Source: Mesoflavibacter sp. (GTDB taxonomy: Bacteria > Pseudomonadota > Alphaproteobacteria > UBA8366 > Aestuariispiraceae). From it: a stretch of 64,000 nt of DNA. Every line of letters begins with the position of its first letter. Position 1 is the stretch's first letter. Of this stretch, positions 7,701 through 16,787 are shown in pieces. The stretch lies in NCBI GenBank assembly GCA_017792345.1, contig CP051228.1, positions 434,001-498,000 of the forward strand. The letters run 5' to 3'. Made by a program: the position numbers and the translations under genes. Under the pieces are notes generated by a model. It was not told where the DNA came from. It was given only the letters and a program-made list of their open reading frames with translations, and made no database searches.

Positions 7701-9350
7701 TTACGCAATATTGGCCGCCGCATGTCCGGCGATGTGACCGAATACAAGGGCGGGTCCCAGCGAGATGCCGCCGGCGGGATAGTGCCCCCCCATGATGCTC
7801 GCCATATCCGATCCGCAGGCATAGAGGCCCGGGATGGGCGCATCGTCCCGATCGAGCACGCGTGCGTGAGGATCGGTTTTCAGACCGGCAAAGGAACCAA
7901 GGCAACCCGGCACGACGCGGACCGCATAGAAAGGCGGGGTGAGGATCGGTGCGACACAGGGATTCGGCATCTGGGATGGGTCGCCCTGTGCCCGGTTCAC
8001 CGGAGTTTCGCCACGCCCGAATGCAGGATCCTCACCGCGGACCGCACCGGCGTTGAACTCATCGACTGCAGCCTTAAAACCCTCAGGGTCAACGCCGCAA
8101 TCGGTGGCCAGCCTCTCCAAGGTCGGCGCGCGCCGCAGGTAGCCGGACCGCACATACGGGCCGACCGGCAGCGGAAACGGTTTGGAAAATCCAAGTCCGT
8201 AACGACGTTGGAACCGGTGGTCGCAGATCAGCCAGGCTTCGACGTCCTCCCCGTCCGGCGTTGCCGCAAAAAGGCCTGCCATGAATTCAAAATAGGGTGC
8301 CGCCTCATTGACAAACCGCCGCCCGTTCCGCCGCACCGCGATTAAGCCCGGCTTGGCCCGGTCAGCGAAATGAGGGAATGGACGAAGCTCACGACCTGGA
8401 ATCAACGACACCGGGACCCATGCACCGGCACCGGCCGGCCTATCGGCAATGACCGCGCCGATAGCCTGTGCCAACCGCACCCCATCGCCCGCATTGTCGA
8501 TCGGCGCCATTGTGTGATGCGCCGCCTCACGGGCCACATGCGGGTAATATTGGCGGCGCAGCACTGGGTTGGCTGAGAACCCGCCGGTGGCCAGTATCAC
8601 GCCACGGGTCGCGACGATCTCCCGATCGGCAAGCCGAACCCCGGAAACCCTGCCGTTCTTTCTGACAAGCGCTTGGACCGATTGATCGGTGCGAATACAG
8701 ACACCGGCATCCAAAGCAGCCTGAAACAACCCGCCCGCCAAAGCTGTACCGTTCGTCAGCCGTACGGCCCGGCCATGAAACAACCGCTCCAGACCGTGCG
8801 CCGCCAGACGCCGCGCGACATGTGCCATGGACCGCAGGGATCGCCCAGCGGAGACGAAGTGGCGCATTTCGGTGCCCGCGGACGGCATCAATCCGGCCAG
8901 GGTCAGCTGCGGCAGCGGACAGCGCAGGCGCCGCAATTCCCGCCCCAAGCCGCGACCATCCAGAGGTGCTACGACGCGGGACCGTCCGTGGGGCAGGTAG
9001 CCAGGAATCCCAGGTTCATAGTCGGGTAGCGAAACGGCATCCTGAAACCGCACCCGAGTATGGTTTTCCAAAAACCCAAGCAGCTTGGGGGCAACGTCGG
9101 CAAAACTCTGCGCGACGGCCGGGTCGATTCCCTCGAACCCTGTCAGATAGCGCGCGGCGTCGGTCGTGTCGCCGTCACCGGGCAGCCAGACCCAACCACC
9201 CGACCAGGCGGTCGCCCCACCCACGTGAGCCGCTTTCTCCAACAGTATCACGCGCAGCCCCGCCAAGGCGGCGGTCGCCGACGCGGTCAGACCGGCCGCG
9301 CCGCTGCCGAGGACCAGCACATCGCACGTTTCATTGAAATGGGAGGCCAT
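7701..9350 (-). CDS. FAD-dependent dehydrogenase/reductase of the KstD / fumarate reductase type
   Basis: Flavoprotein of 549 aa in the FAD_binding_2 family. The FAD-binding glycine loop VLGSGAAGLTA is at about 13-23, an LEKAAHVGGATAWSGG segment follows, and the C-terminal FAD motif reads MGGHYPAGGISLGPALVFG. Relatives include 3-ketosteroid delta1-dehydrogenase and soluble fumarate or urocanate reductases, which introduce or reduce a double bond next to a carbonyl. The start MASHFNE at 9350 places the glycine loop at the usual distance from the N-terminus; the longer frame overlaps the upstream gene. Substrate is unknown; the rest of the operon suggests a ring-shaped or keto-acid compound. 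Confidence 0.85.
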   Translation of the reverse strand: MASHFNETCDVLVLGSGAAGLTASATAALAGLRVILLEKAAHVGGATAWSGGWVWLPGDGDTTDAARYLTGFEGIDPAVAQSFADVAPKLLGFLENHTRVRFQDAVSLPDYEPGIPGYLPHGRSRVVAPLDGRGLGRELRRLRCPLPQLTLAGLMPSAGTEMRHFVSAGRSLRSMAHVARRLAAHGLERLFHGRAVRLTNGTALAGGLFQAALDAGVCIRTDQSVQALVRKNGRVSGVRLADREIVATRGVILATGGFSANPVLRRQYYPHVAREAAHHTMAPIDNAGDGVRLAQAIGAVIADRPAGAGAWVPVSLIPGRELRPFPHFADRAKPGLIAVRRNGRRFVNEAAPYFEFMAGLFAATPDGEDVEAWLICDHRFQRRYGLGFSKPFPLPVGPYVRSGYLRRAPTLERLATDCGVDPEGFKAAVDEFNAGAVRGEDPAFGRGETPVNRAQGDPSQMPNPCVAPILTPPFYAVRVVPGCLGSFAGLKTDPHARVLDRDDAPIPGLYACGSDMASIMGGHYPAGGISLGPALVFGHIAGHAAANIA

Positions 9351-9364
9351 GGTCTCTGTACCGA

Positions 9365-9883
9365 TCAGCAGGTGGCCGATCGCTTCACATCCGACAAATA
9401 GGCCTGCCGGTCGGGGGATCCGTTCAGGACATGGCGTATCCAGGCAAGCTGTTCGTGCCATATCACCGCGGTTTCATAGACGCAGGCCCGGATCGGTCTC
9501 TGGGTTACACCAAAGGCCTCAGGATCGTTCACGTCGGAATAGGAAAGGAACTGGCACCAGACGTCGGTGTGGGTCCACCATTGAAACAACAGCCAATTCG
9601 CCATCGCCCCCTGATGCAGAATTGCGAAGCCGGTCTTGTAGAACGCCCCTTCCACCTCAGTCTGCGGCAAGAGCCCAACTACATGTCGGCGTGCCGCATC
9701 GACGATTTCCGGTTCGATCAGCGGCGCACCAACGGGCACGGACTTAAGTTGGATACCGTATGCCTTAACGGCCCATTCATCGCTGCACCAAAGGCCCAGC
9801 GACGCCAGGGCACGCGGCTCATAGGCGGCCAAACTCTCGATCTGTACGTCCTTCGGCCAATCGGCCACACCCGGCTGCAACAT
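9365..9883 (-). CDS. Conserved-looking protein of unknown function, first gene of the operon
   Basis: A 172-residue protein that I do not recognise. It is soluble, rich in tryptophan and aromatic residues (WWTHTDVWCQF around the middle), and has no signal peptide or membrane segment. Coding is supported by its position: it ends 14 bp before the flavoprotein gene in the same direction and starts opposite a divergent LysR gene, exactly where the first gene of the regulated operon should be. Four other genes follow on the same strand. A role in the same catabolic pathway is inferred only from context. Confidence 0.7.
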   Translation of the reverse strand: MLQPGVADWPKDVQIESLAAYEPRALASLGLWCSDEWAVKAYGIQLKSVPVGAPLIEPEIVDAARRHVVGLLPQTEVEGAFYKTGFAILHQGAMANWLLFQWWTHTDVWCQFLSYSDVNDPEAFGVTQRPIRACVYETAVIWHEQLAWIRHVLNGSPDRQAYLSDVKRSATC

Positions 9884-9983
9884 TGTTCCTCAACCTGATT
9901 TTGAATTGATTTTTTCATGATACCGGGCAAAGTTCCGGCGAAAAGCATCGATTTTTCACGCAACTGATGAAATTTCCTAATCA

Positions 9984-10919
9984 ATGAACCTCAAAGAACC
10001 ACTCCCGCCACTGAATGCAATCAAGGTCTTCGAAGCTGTCGCGCGTAGCGGCAACATGGCGCGCGCAGCCGAAGAGCTGCATGTGTCGCCATCGGCCGTC
10101 AGCCACCAAATCAAGGCATTGGAATCCTGGTTCGAGAGACAGCTCTTCGACCGTCAGGGCCGCGAACTTTTGCTGAATGAGGACGGCCGTCGGTTTATCG
10201 ACGTCGTGCACCCGGCCTTCCAACAGCTTCGCCTGGCCGCGCGGCGGATGCAGGAGCCACCGGGAGGACGGCTTAAGGTCGCGATCTGCCCGTCCCTTGC
10301 GTCGACATGGTTGGTGCCTCGGCTATCCGCCTTTCTCGACCTTCACCCCCAGATATCGGTCGAGCTTCACAGTCAGCGTGAAACAGTCGATCTGACGCGC
10401 TCCAGTTTTGATTGCGCCCTTCGCTATTGCCGCGAGGTCCCACGCGGCCATGTGGGTCAGGTGCTGATGGCCGAAGATATCTTTCCAGTTTGCGCGCCGT
10501 CCTTGTCGCCCATCACCTCATTAAACGATCTGCAAGACCATCGCCTTCTGCACGACGCGCTAGGTGAACTGGGCGTATCTTCGTGCAGTTGGTCGACATG
10601 GCTCTCCGAGGTCGGGGTGCCGGAACTCGCCCGCAGCGAGGGCGCCGCGTTCTCGGACAGCAACATCCTTTATGAGGCCGCATGTCTGGGGATGGGCGTT
10701 GCGCTGGGGCGTAGCGTTCTGGTGACCAACCAGCTTGCCAGCGGTCGACTTATCCGGCCGTTCGACATCTCGATGCGGTCGACCCATTCCTGGTACTTTA
10801 TCTCAACGGCCGACAAGCTCATCACGCCGTCCCTCACGGCTTTCCGGGACTGGTTGCTTTATTCCGGCCTGCACCGAACCCCGGATGACGAACTTCGCAC
10901 CGCATTTCAAAGCGAATGA
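9984..10919 (+). CDS. LysR-family regulator, GcvA-like
   Basis: Transcription factor of 311 aa with an N-terminal winged helix-turn-helix at about 10-68 (AKRSGNMARAAEELHVSPSAVSHQIKALE region) and a periplasmic-binding-like effector domain at about 95-295. The PLPPLNAIKVFEAVARSGN opening is typical of the GcvA group. It is divergent from the five-gene flavoprotein-NIPSNAP-Rid-PhzF operon with a 100-bp shared promoter region, the usual arrangement for a LysR protein controlling its neighbour. That intergenic region is AT-rich and contains TGAT/ATCA half-sites, but I cannot single out one operator. Confidence 0.92.
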   Translation: MNLKEPLPPLNAIKVFEAVARSGNMARAAEELHVSPSAVSHQIKALESWFERQLFDRQGRELLLNEDGRRFIDVVHPAFQQLRLAARRMQEPPGGRLKVAICPSLASTWLVPRLSAFLDLHPQISVELHSQRETVDLTRSSFDCALRYCREVPRGHVGQVLMAEDIFPVCAPSLSPITSLNDLQDHRLLHDALGELGVSSCSWSTWLSEVGVPELARSEGAAFSDSNILYEAACLGMGVALGRSVLVTNQLASGRLIRPFDISMRSTHSWYFISTADKLITPSLTAFRDWLLYSGLHRTPDDELRTAFQSE

Positions 10920-11022
10920 CAATCGGGACAGCCACGATTTTCATAGAGGCTGAAGGTTGAGCCCGTTGCCAAAAAGAAGGCACGATGCCTGGATAGGGCG
11001 ATCATAGGACGGTCCGTCAATC

Positions 11023-11403
11023 ATGCTGACAAACCACACAGACCTGATCATCACTTCGGTGATCGCGATCGCCGTTCTCGTTCTGACTCTCAGCCTTCGG
11101 AAATACTACTGGACCGGCATTGCAGTCGCACTCGTTGCCCTTCTCCTCCTATTGAACGTGGCGATCGCAACGACATGGCTGGCATTAAGCCCTTATATCC
11201 CCGGAGCCATGACAGAAGAACAGCGCCGGGTGATCGAGGCGAAGGAAGGCGCGGAGATCTTCATGCTCGTGGCCTGTGGCGTGGTGTGGCTCTTCACGGC
11301 CTGGGTTTTCGCCCCAGCGATAAAGGCTTTCAGAAAACTCCGTAAAAATGGCGGGTTTCTTCGATCCATGAACACGAAGTGGGAAACGAATCCGAGAGAA
11401 TAG
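11023..11403 (+). CDS. Small integral membrane protein of unknown function
   Basis: A 126-residue protein with three likely membrane segments (about 8-24, 29-52 and 77-97) and a short basic C-terminal tail (FRKLRKNGG). I do not recognise the family. It stands alone, 103 bp after the LysR gene, and faces the glutathione transferase gene across a 187-bp gap. The hydrophobicity pattern and clean reading frame support coding. Confidence 0.6.
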   Translation: MLTNHTDLIITSVIAIAVLVLTLSLRKYYWTGIAVALVALLLLLNVAIATTWLALSPYIPGAMTEEQRRVIEAKEGAEIFMLVACGVVWLFTAWVFAPAIKAFRKLRKNGGFLRSMNTKWETNPRE

Positions 11404-11450
11404 GCCGCTTCCCTCCGCCGCCTTTATATTTGTTGGGCCTGCGCGACCCG

Positions 11451-11471
11451 GACGGCCTGGGTTCGGCCGTC
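11451..11471. terminator. Candidate hairpin between convergent genes
   Basis: GACGGCC and GGCCGTC pair around a 7-nt loop, between the membrane-protein gene and the convergent glutathione transferase gene. There is no T-run, so this is a weak terminator candidate. Confidence 0.35.
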
Positions 11472-11590
11472 ATACCCCCAATCCGACGCGGGCAATTGCC
11501 TGCATGAGCCGGACAGCACGGTCAGCGGCGGATTGTTGCAACAGGAAACACCACTGGTGTTGCAATGCCAACTTTCGACAGTGACTGCGC

Positions 11591-12193
11591 CTACCAACCC
11601 TTACGGCCACGCATCGCTGATTCCCAGCGTTGTACATGCGTCAGCGTTTCGGGAACCGGATGCTGGGCGAAGTCAGAGACCAAAAGTGCAGTCATTCCCG
11701 CTATATCTGCGATCGAAAATTCGTCGTCGACGATGAAGGTTCTGCCATCGGACAATTCTTTGTCGAGCCATGCCCAACGCTTGTCCTGCAGGCGTAACAG
11801 GCTTTCGGCGTAAGCGGGTATTTGTTCAAGCCTATCTTTGAACAACGGAAATGCGTGGCGCCCAAAATCTGCAATAGGGCCACAGATCAGAATCTCCATG
11901 CGTCGCGTCCACATTTCGATACGCGCCGCCTCCAGTGGGTCTCGCCCAAATAGCGGCGTTTGCGAATCAAGGTTGTCGAGATATCGGCAGATGGCGATCG
12001 ATTCCGTGAGATAAGAACCGTCATCCAGTTCCAGAACCGGAACTTCGCCTAGATTATTGCGCGCAAGATGCTCGGCAGTGCGTGTTTCGCCTTCCATGAC
12101 GTTGAGCCATTGCGTTGGAACGTCGAGCCCCTTTTCTGCTATGGCCACATTGACGCGAAGACCCGAGGGCGTTTTGCCCGTGAACAATTTCAT
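11591..12193 (-). CDS. Glutathione S-transferase family protein
   Basis: A 200-residue protein with the two-domain GST layout: a thioredoxin-like N-terminal half (MKLFTGKTPSGLRVNVAIAE, then NNLGEVPVLELDDG and the glutathione-binding LTESIAICRYL at about 62-72), followed by a helical C-terminal half with the FSIADIAG capping motif. Such enzymes conjugate or reduce with glutathione in detoxification or catabolism. It is a single leftward gene in its own transcription unit, 136 bp beyond the beta-oxidation operon that runs in the same direction, so it may be read through from it. Substrate unknown. Confidence 0.88.
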   Translation of the reverse strand: MKLFTGKTPSGLRVNVAIAEKGLDVPTQWLNVMEGETRTAEHLARNNLGEVPVLELDDGSYLTESIAICRYLDNLDSQTPLFGRDPLEAARIEMWTRRMEILICGPIADFGRHAFPLFKDRLEQIPAYAESLLRLQDKRWAWLDKELSDGRTFIVDDEFSIADIAGMTALLVSDFAQHPVPETLTHVQRWESAMRGRKGW

Positions 12194-12329
12194 TTAGCCC
12201 TCCAAAGTGAACCAATTGGTTGAGTCTTGGTATGGCTCCTTGATATGCGTACGCCCTCAGGGATCACATTCCGGTGCCATTTCATGCCGCTCGGCGACCG
12301 ATCGCGACCTCGATTTATGAAGTCATGAC

Positions 12330-13109
12330 CTAGCCGTTCACCCAACGCGGCGGGCGTTTTTCGACAAACGCGTTTACACCTTCCCGGAAGTCGGCCGTGG
12401 TTTTCAGTTCCGCCATCACATCCAACGAAAAATCAATGCTGGCCTGCATGCCCTCGCGTCTCATCAAATCGTTTAAGACGCGTTTGGTCGCCCTCACCGA
12501 CGAAGGTGAAACGGAACAATACTGTTCCGCCTTCTCCATTGCCCGCTTCATCAGGTCTTTCGGATCACACACCTCATTGACGCAGCCAAGTGCGTGAGCC
12601 TCGTGCGCATCGATGATGCGTCCGGAGAAAAGCAGATCCCGTGCGGCCAAAGGCCCGATCAACCTAGTCAGCCGCTGCACACCGGAGGCCGCGGCAAAGA
12701 AACCCACTTTGACCTCGGGCAGTGCGAACTTCGCTGCACTGGATGCCAGAATGATGTCGCAGGAAAGAGCTGTTTCGAAACCGCCGCCCAGTGCAAACCC
12801 GTTGACGGCGGCAATGATCGGCTTGTCCAAATCCCACCGGGACGTCAGGCCCGCAAATCCCGAGGACGGAATGGCCTTCTTGCCGCCACTTCCGGCCGCC
12901 GCCTTCAGATCGTTCCCAGCGGAAAACGCTCGTTGTCCCGCCCCCGTCAGGATTGCCACCCATAGATTGGCATCCCCTGCAAAGTCGTCCCAGCACTTGG
13001 CCATCTCATTGTGCATATCGGCATGAACGGCGTTGTGAACGTCCGGCCGGTTCATGGTGACGATCAGGATATGGTCGACCGTCTCGACCGATATGAACTC
13101 AAAGCTCAT
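12330..13109 (-). CDS. Enoyl-CoA hydratase/isomerase family protein
   Basis: Crotonase-fold enzyme (259 aa) that should hydrate 2-enoyl-CoA in beta-oxidation. The oxyanion-hole segments AFSAGNDLKA (about 61-70) and ALGGGFE (about 106-112) are present, and both catalytic glutamates of true hydratases are kept: E112 in GGGFETAL and E132 in LPEVKVG. It is the last gene of a leftward five-gene operon and overlaps the upstream 3-hydroxyacyl-CoA dehydrogenase gene by 4 bp, so the two steps are translationally coupled. Confidence 0.92.
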   Translation of the reverse strand: MSFEFISVETVDHILIVTMNRPDVHNAVHADMHNEMAKCWDDFAGDANLWVAILTGAGQRAFSAGNDLKAAAGSGGKKAIPSSGFAGLTSRWDLDKPIIAAVNGFALGGGFETALSCDIILASSAAKFALPEVKVGFFAAASGVQRLTRLIGPLAARDLLFSGRIIDAHEAHALGCVNEVCDPKDLMKRAMEKAEQYCSVSPSSVRATKRVLNDLMRREGMQASIDFSLDVMAELKTTADFREGVNAFVEKRPPRWVNG

Positions 13110-14398
13110 ACCTTAAGGCCCCCGAAGTCCAGGTCGACAAATCGGCCGCCATCCTTTGCCAACCGGCGGAGCGTTTCCGCCGCCTCGAACTCGGCATCCT
13201 CGGCCCCCAAGGCCTCCATCCGATCGAGCACGGCCGCCGCACCGACGGCGTCCGCGTAGTACATCGGCCCCCCTTTATCGGCCGGCCATCCGTACCCGTT
13301 CAGCCAAATGACATCGATATCCGATGCGCGTTGGGCCTTGTTCTCCTCAAGGATCTTCACCGCCTCGTTGATCATCGGGAAGATAAGGGTCTCCAGGATT
13401 TCTCCCTCCCCTATACCTGAAGGTTCCGCGCCGGTGACATCCCGAATAACCTTGGCCGCCAGCTCCGATGGCACGGCGTTGCGCGCGTCGTCATAATCAT
13501 AGAAACCCGCGCCGGTTTTCTGGCCCCGGCGGCCCAGTTCGCATAATGCGTCCCGAACCGGATATTCCGTGACGGCCCCTTTCTGCCAACCGATATCGAG
13601 ACCGGCGAGATCCGACGCTCGAAACAGCCCCATTTTGAACCCGAATTTGGTCAGGGCCGCATCGGCTTCCCAGGGCATCACCCCTTTGTAGAGCAGTTTG
13701 TACGCCTGTTTTTTCCTGGCGAAATGGATGCGGTTCCCGACGAAACCCGGACATACGCCAACCAGGGAGGCGATCTTGTCGATGTCCCGGGCCAAGGCCA
13801 TGCAGGTTGCCACCACGTCATCCGACGTGTGCTTGGCACGCACGATCTCAAGCAGTTTCATCACATTGGCCGGTGAGAAGAAATGAAGGCCGATCACGTC
13901 TGCCGGCCGCTTCGTCATCGCGGCGATTTCATCGATATCCAGTGCCGACGTATTGGTGGCAAGGATTGCACCGGGTTTGGCCAATCGATCGAGGTCCGTG
14001 AATATCCGGCGCTTCAGCTCCATGTCTTCGAAGACCGCCTCGATGATCAGGTCGCAGTTTGCCAACGCATCCATTGTCAGCCGGCCGTCAAACCGTGCCA
14101 TGCGCGCCTCGACCTCGGCTTGCGAGAAGCGGCCCTTGTCCGCGGAACGCTGATAATTGCCGCGCACGACCGACAACCCGCGATCGAGGGCTTCCTGAGT
14201 GGTTTCGACGATCGTCACGGGAATTCCCGCCGACGCGAAGTTCATCGCGATTCCGCCGCCCATGGTCCCGGCCCCGATCACGCCAACCGACCGAATGGGC
14301 CGACGCGCCACATCTTCCGGCAAGCCCGTGACATGCCAGGTCGCAGAATAGGCTTCGGCGATGTACGAGCCCACGTCGTCGGTATGCTGGGTATTCAT
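13106..14398 (-). CDS. 3-hydroxyacyl-CoA dehydrogenase (NAD-dependent)
   Basis: Oxidises 3-hydroxyacyl-CoA to 3-ketoacyl-CoA. The 430 residues have an NAD-binding Rossmann domain (VGVIGAGTMGGGIAMNFA at about 38-55), the catalytic histidine in LHFFSPANVMKL (H172), and two C-terminal 3HCDH domains (GVCPGFVGNRI region and the EENKAQRASDIDVIWLNGYG region). It looks like the dehydrogenase half of a FadB-type protein with the hydratase half missing; the hydratase is encoded separately by the next, overlapping gene. Third to last step of the five-gene beta-oxidation operon. Confidence 0.93.
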   Translation of the reverse strand: MNTQHTDDVGSYIAEAYSATWHVTGLPEDVARRPIRSVGVIGAGTMGGGIAMNFASAGIPVTIVETTQEALDRGLSVVRGNYQRSADKGRFSQAEVEARMARFDGRLTMDALANCDLIIEAVFEDMELKRRIFTDLDRLAKPGAILATNTSALDIDEIAAMTKRPADVIGLHFFSPANVMKLLEIVRAKHTSDDVVATCMALARDIDKIASLVGVCPGFVGNRIHFARKKQAYKLLYKGVMPWEADAALTKFGFKMGLFRASDLAGLDIGWQKGAVTEYPVRDALCELGRRGQKTGAGFYDYDDARNAVPSELAAKVIRDVTGAEPSGIGEGEILETLIFPMINEAVKILEENKAQRASDIDVIWLNGYGWPADKGGPMYYADAVGAAAVLDRMEALGAEDAEFEAAETLRRLAKDGGRFVDLDFGGLKV

Positions 14399-14443
14399 GG
14401 TACGATTCTCTCCCGTTCCTGTTTTTGCAGCCTTGGCCCGCGC

Positions 14444-15640
14444 CTAAAGCACCTCGAAGAGTCCGGCCGCCCCCATGCCGCCACCGACACACATGGTACA
14501 GACGACATAACGCACGCCCCGGCGCTTCCCTTCGATCAAGGCGTGGCCCACAATGCGTGAGCCGGTCATTCCAAACGGATGGCCAATCGAGATTCCGCCA
14601 CCGTTCACGTTCAACAGCTCATCCGGAATTCCCAGCTTGTCGCGGCAATAGACGACCTGAACGGCGAAGGCCTCATTCAGTTCCCAAAGGCCGATATCGT
14701 CCATTTTCAATCCATGCGCGGCGAGCAGTTTCGGGACCGCGAAAACCGGACCGATCCCCATCTCATCCGGCTCGCAGCCCGCCGCCACAACGCCTACATA
14801 CCGCCCCAGCGGCGACATCCCCCGTCGTTCGGCTTCCTTCGCTTCCACAAGGACCGTCGCCGACGCGCCATCGGAAAGCTGCGACGCGTTGCCCGCCGTG
14901 ATGTATTTCCCTTCCGCAATGGAATGTCCGCCCTGAAACACGGGCTTCAACCCGGCCAGGGTGTCGGCTGTCGTACCAGGGCGATTGCCCTCGTCCTTTT
15001 CCAGCCGCACCTCTATCTCGGCAACATTCCCGGTTTCCCGATTTTCCAGTTTCATTGTCGTCCGCAAAGGGACGATTTCCTGATCGAACCTGCCTGCCAC
15101 TTGAGCGGCATGGGTTCGCGCCTGACTCTGAGCGGAATAGGCGTCCTGTACCTCGCGGGGTACCGAGTAACGCTCTGCCACCGTCTCCGCCGTCTCGATC
15201 ATGCTCATATAGATCGCCGGCAGATGATCGCTCAGCCAAGGGTCCCGCCCGATCCGCATTTTGTCGGTTCGGATCATCGACGTGGATTCTACGCCCCCTC
15301 CAACGACGATGTTGAGGCCGTCGTGGACGATCTGCTTCGCGGCCGTCGCGATCGCCATCATTCCCGAAGAGCATTGCCGGTCCAAAGACATTCCCGGTAC
15401 GGAAACCGGCAAACCGGCCGACAGGGCGGCCTGCCTGGCGATATTCCCCCCCTGATGGCCCTGCTGCATCGCGGCGCCCAGAACAACGTCCTCCACCTCG
15501 TCCGCGTCAATGCCGGCCCTGGAGACCGCGTGCTTGATCGCATGTCCGGCGAGATGCTGCGGGGTGGTGGCGTTGAAGGCGCCCCGATAGGCCTTGCCGA
15601 TCGGGGTTCGGGCAGTAGAAACGATAACGGCGTCACGCAT
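14444..15640 (-). CDS. Acetyl-CoA acyltransferase (thiolase)
   Basis: Thiolytic cleavage of 3-ketoacyl-CoA. The protein is 398 aa with the nucleophilic cysteine C90 in [12 protein letters not shown], the NEAFAVQ motif, the active-site histidine in [13 protein letters not shown], and the second cysteine in [10 protein letters not shown] near the end. The start [15 protein letters not shown] at 15640 is the classic thiolase N-terminus, so the longer open frame upstream was not used. It lies 31 bp after an acyl-CoA dehydrogenase gene and 45 bp before the 3-hydroxyacyl-CoA dehydrogenase gene, inside the operon. Confidence 0.94.
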   Translation of the reverse strand: MRDAVIVSTARTPIGKAYRGAFNATTPQHLAGHAIKHAVSRAGIDADEVEDVVLGAAMQQGHQGGNIARQAALSAGLPVSVPGMSLDRQCSSGMMAIATAAKQIVHDGLNIVVGGGVESTSMIRTDKMRIGRDPWLSDHLPAIYMSMIETAETVAERYSVPREVQDAYSAQSQARTHAAQVAGRFDQEIVPLRTTMKLENRETGNVAEIEVRLEKDEGNRPGTTADTLAGLKPVFQGGHSIAEGKYITAGNASQLSDGASATVLVEAKEAERRGMSPLGRYVGVVAAGCEPDEMGIGPVFAVPKLLAAHGLKMDDIGLWELNEAFAVQVVYCRDKLGIPDELLNVNGGGISIGHPFGMTGSRIVGHALIEGKRRGVRYVVCTMCVGGGMGAAGLFEVL

Positions 15641-15671
15641 TGGTTTTACCTTCCGGCTGTGTGGTCGATCC

Positions 15672-16787
15672 CTAGAAGCCTCGGAGCGCCGCGACGCGCG
15701 CCGCATGGAATCCATAGTCGCCGAGCCATTCCGCCCCGACCTGAGCGCGCTTCATATAGAACCCGGCGTCATATTCGTCCGTCATGCCGATGCCGCCGTG
15801 CAATTGAACGCCTTCCTGGACGGCCAGCGCCGCGGTCCTGATCGCCCGCGCCGACGCCAAGGACACTGCGAGCGTCGCATCCTCCGGGGACTCATCCAGC
15901 ATTCGGCCGGCGTGAATGACGGCCGATTCCGTTACCTCCATCTCACACCAAAGCTTCGCGGCCCGATGCTGTAGAGCCTGGAACGATCCGATCACCTTGC
16001 CGAACTGCTTGCGCTCTTTCAGATAGCCCAGTGTCAGGTCGAAAATGCCCGAGGCCAGACCCGCCATTTCAGCGGCCAGTGCAGCCTGGCCCGCCGCCAG
16101 CGCGGGACGAAGAATCGCCATGGCACCGCCGATTTCGCCGACGATATCTTCATCGCGCAGTTCGACATCAAGGAACTGGACACGGGCGGTATCCTGGCTG
16201 TCGACCAGGGCCATTTCCGTGCGCTGAATTCCTTCCCTGTCGGACGGAACATCGAACAGTGTCAGCTGGTCATCGACTTTGGCGAGGACCAGGAACCGGT
16301 CCGCCGCATTGCCATTGCGAACGAAGGTCTTCAATCCGCTCAAACGGAAAGCGTTGCCCGCGCGTGTCGCCACCAGTTTCGTGTTTTCCGGGTCGTGCTT
16401 CGGCCCCTCGTCCACGGCGAGGGCGAATACATGCTTCCCCTCGGCAATGCCACGCAGCGTCTCTTCATGCCGCGGATCATGCGCCGCCTGGAAGATTACG
16501 GGGGCGATAACAGCCGTCGGTATGAAAGGACTGGACGCCAATGTCCGGCCCATTGCGCGGGCCAGAATGCCGGCCGCGGCATGTCCCATGCCGGACCCGC
16601 CCGCGGCCTCCGGGATCAGTACACCCGCCCAGCCCATCTCCACCATCTGCGCCCATAAATCGGGATCGAAGGTTTTACCGGCATCCCGCATTGCACGCAG
16701 ATGCGTGACCGGCGCGGCTTCGCTCAGGAAGCCCCGGGCCATATCATCCAACATCGTTTCGTCTTCGGTGGGCAGCAGGCTGGTCAT
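15672..16787 (-). CDS. Acyl-CoA dehydrogenase, second subunit of a tandem pair
   Basis: FAD-dependent acyl-CoA dehydrogenase fold, 371 aa, with an N-terminal helical domain, a central beta domain, and a C-terminal helical domain ending in [20 protein letters not shown]. It is directly downstream of another acyl-CoA dehydrogenase gene with a 4-bp overlap. The short length, the C-terminal GGIGMTDE type, and the tandem arrangement resemble the heteromeric alpha2-beta2 dehydrogenases described for mycobacterial cholesterol side-chain oxidation. I infer a heteromer with its neighbour. The start MTSLLPTED at 16787 gives the overlap. Confidence 0.88.
   Translation of the reverse strand: MTSLLPTEDETMLDDMARGFLSEAAPVTHLRAMRDAGKTFDPDLWAQMVEMGWAGVLIPEAAGGSGMGHAAAGILARAMGRTLASSPFIPTAVIAPVIFQAAHDPRHEETLRGIAEGKHVFALAVDEGPKHDPENTKLVATRAGNAFRLSGLKTFVRNGNAADRFLVLAKVDDQLTLFDVPSDREGIQRTEMALVDSQDTARVQFLDVELRDEDIVGEIGGAMAILRPALAAGQAALAAEMAGLASGIFDLTLGYLKERKQFGKVIGSFQALQHRAAKLWCEMEVTESAVIHAGRMLDESPEDATLAVSLASARAIRTAALAVQEGVQLHGGIGMTDEYDAGFYMKRAQVGAEWLGDYGFHAARVAALRGF

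Noticed and set aside
14579-15841. Rightward open frame of 420 codons
   Set aside because: Antisense to the thiolase gene with intact active-site motifs.
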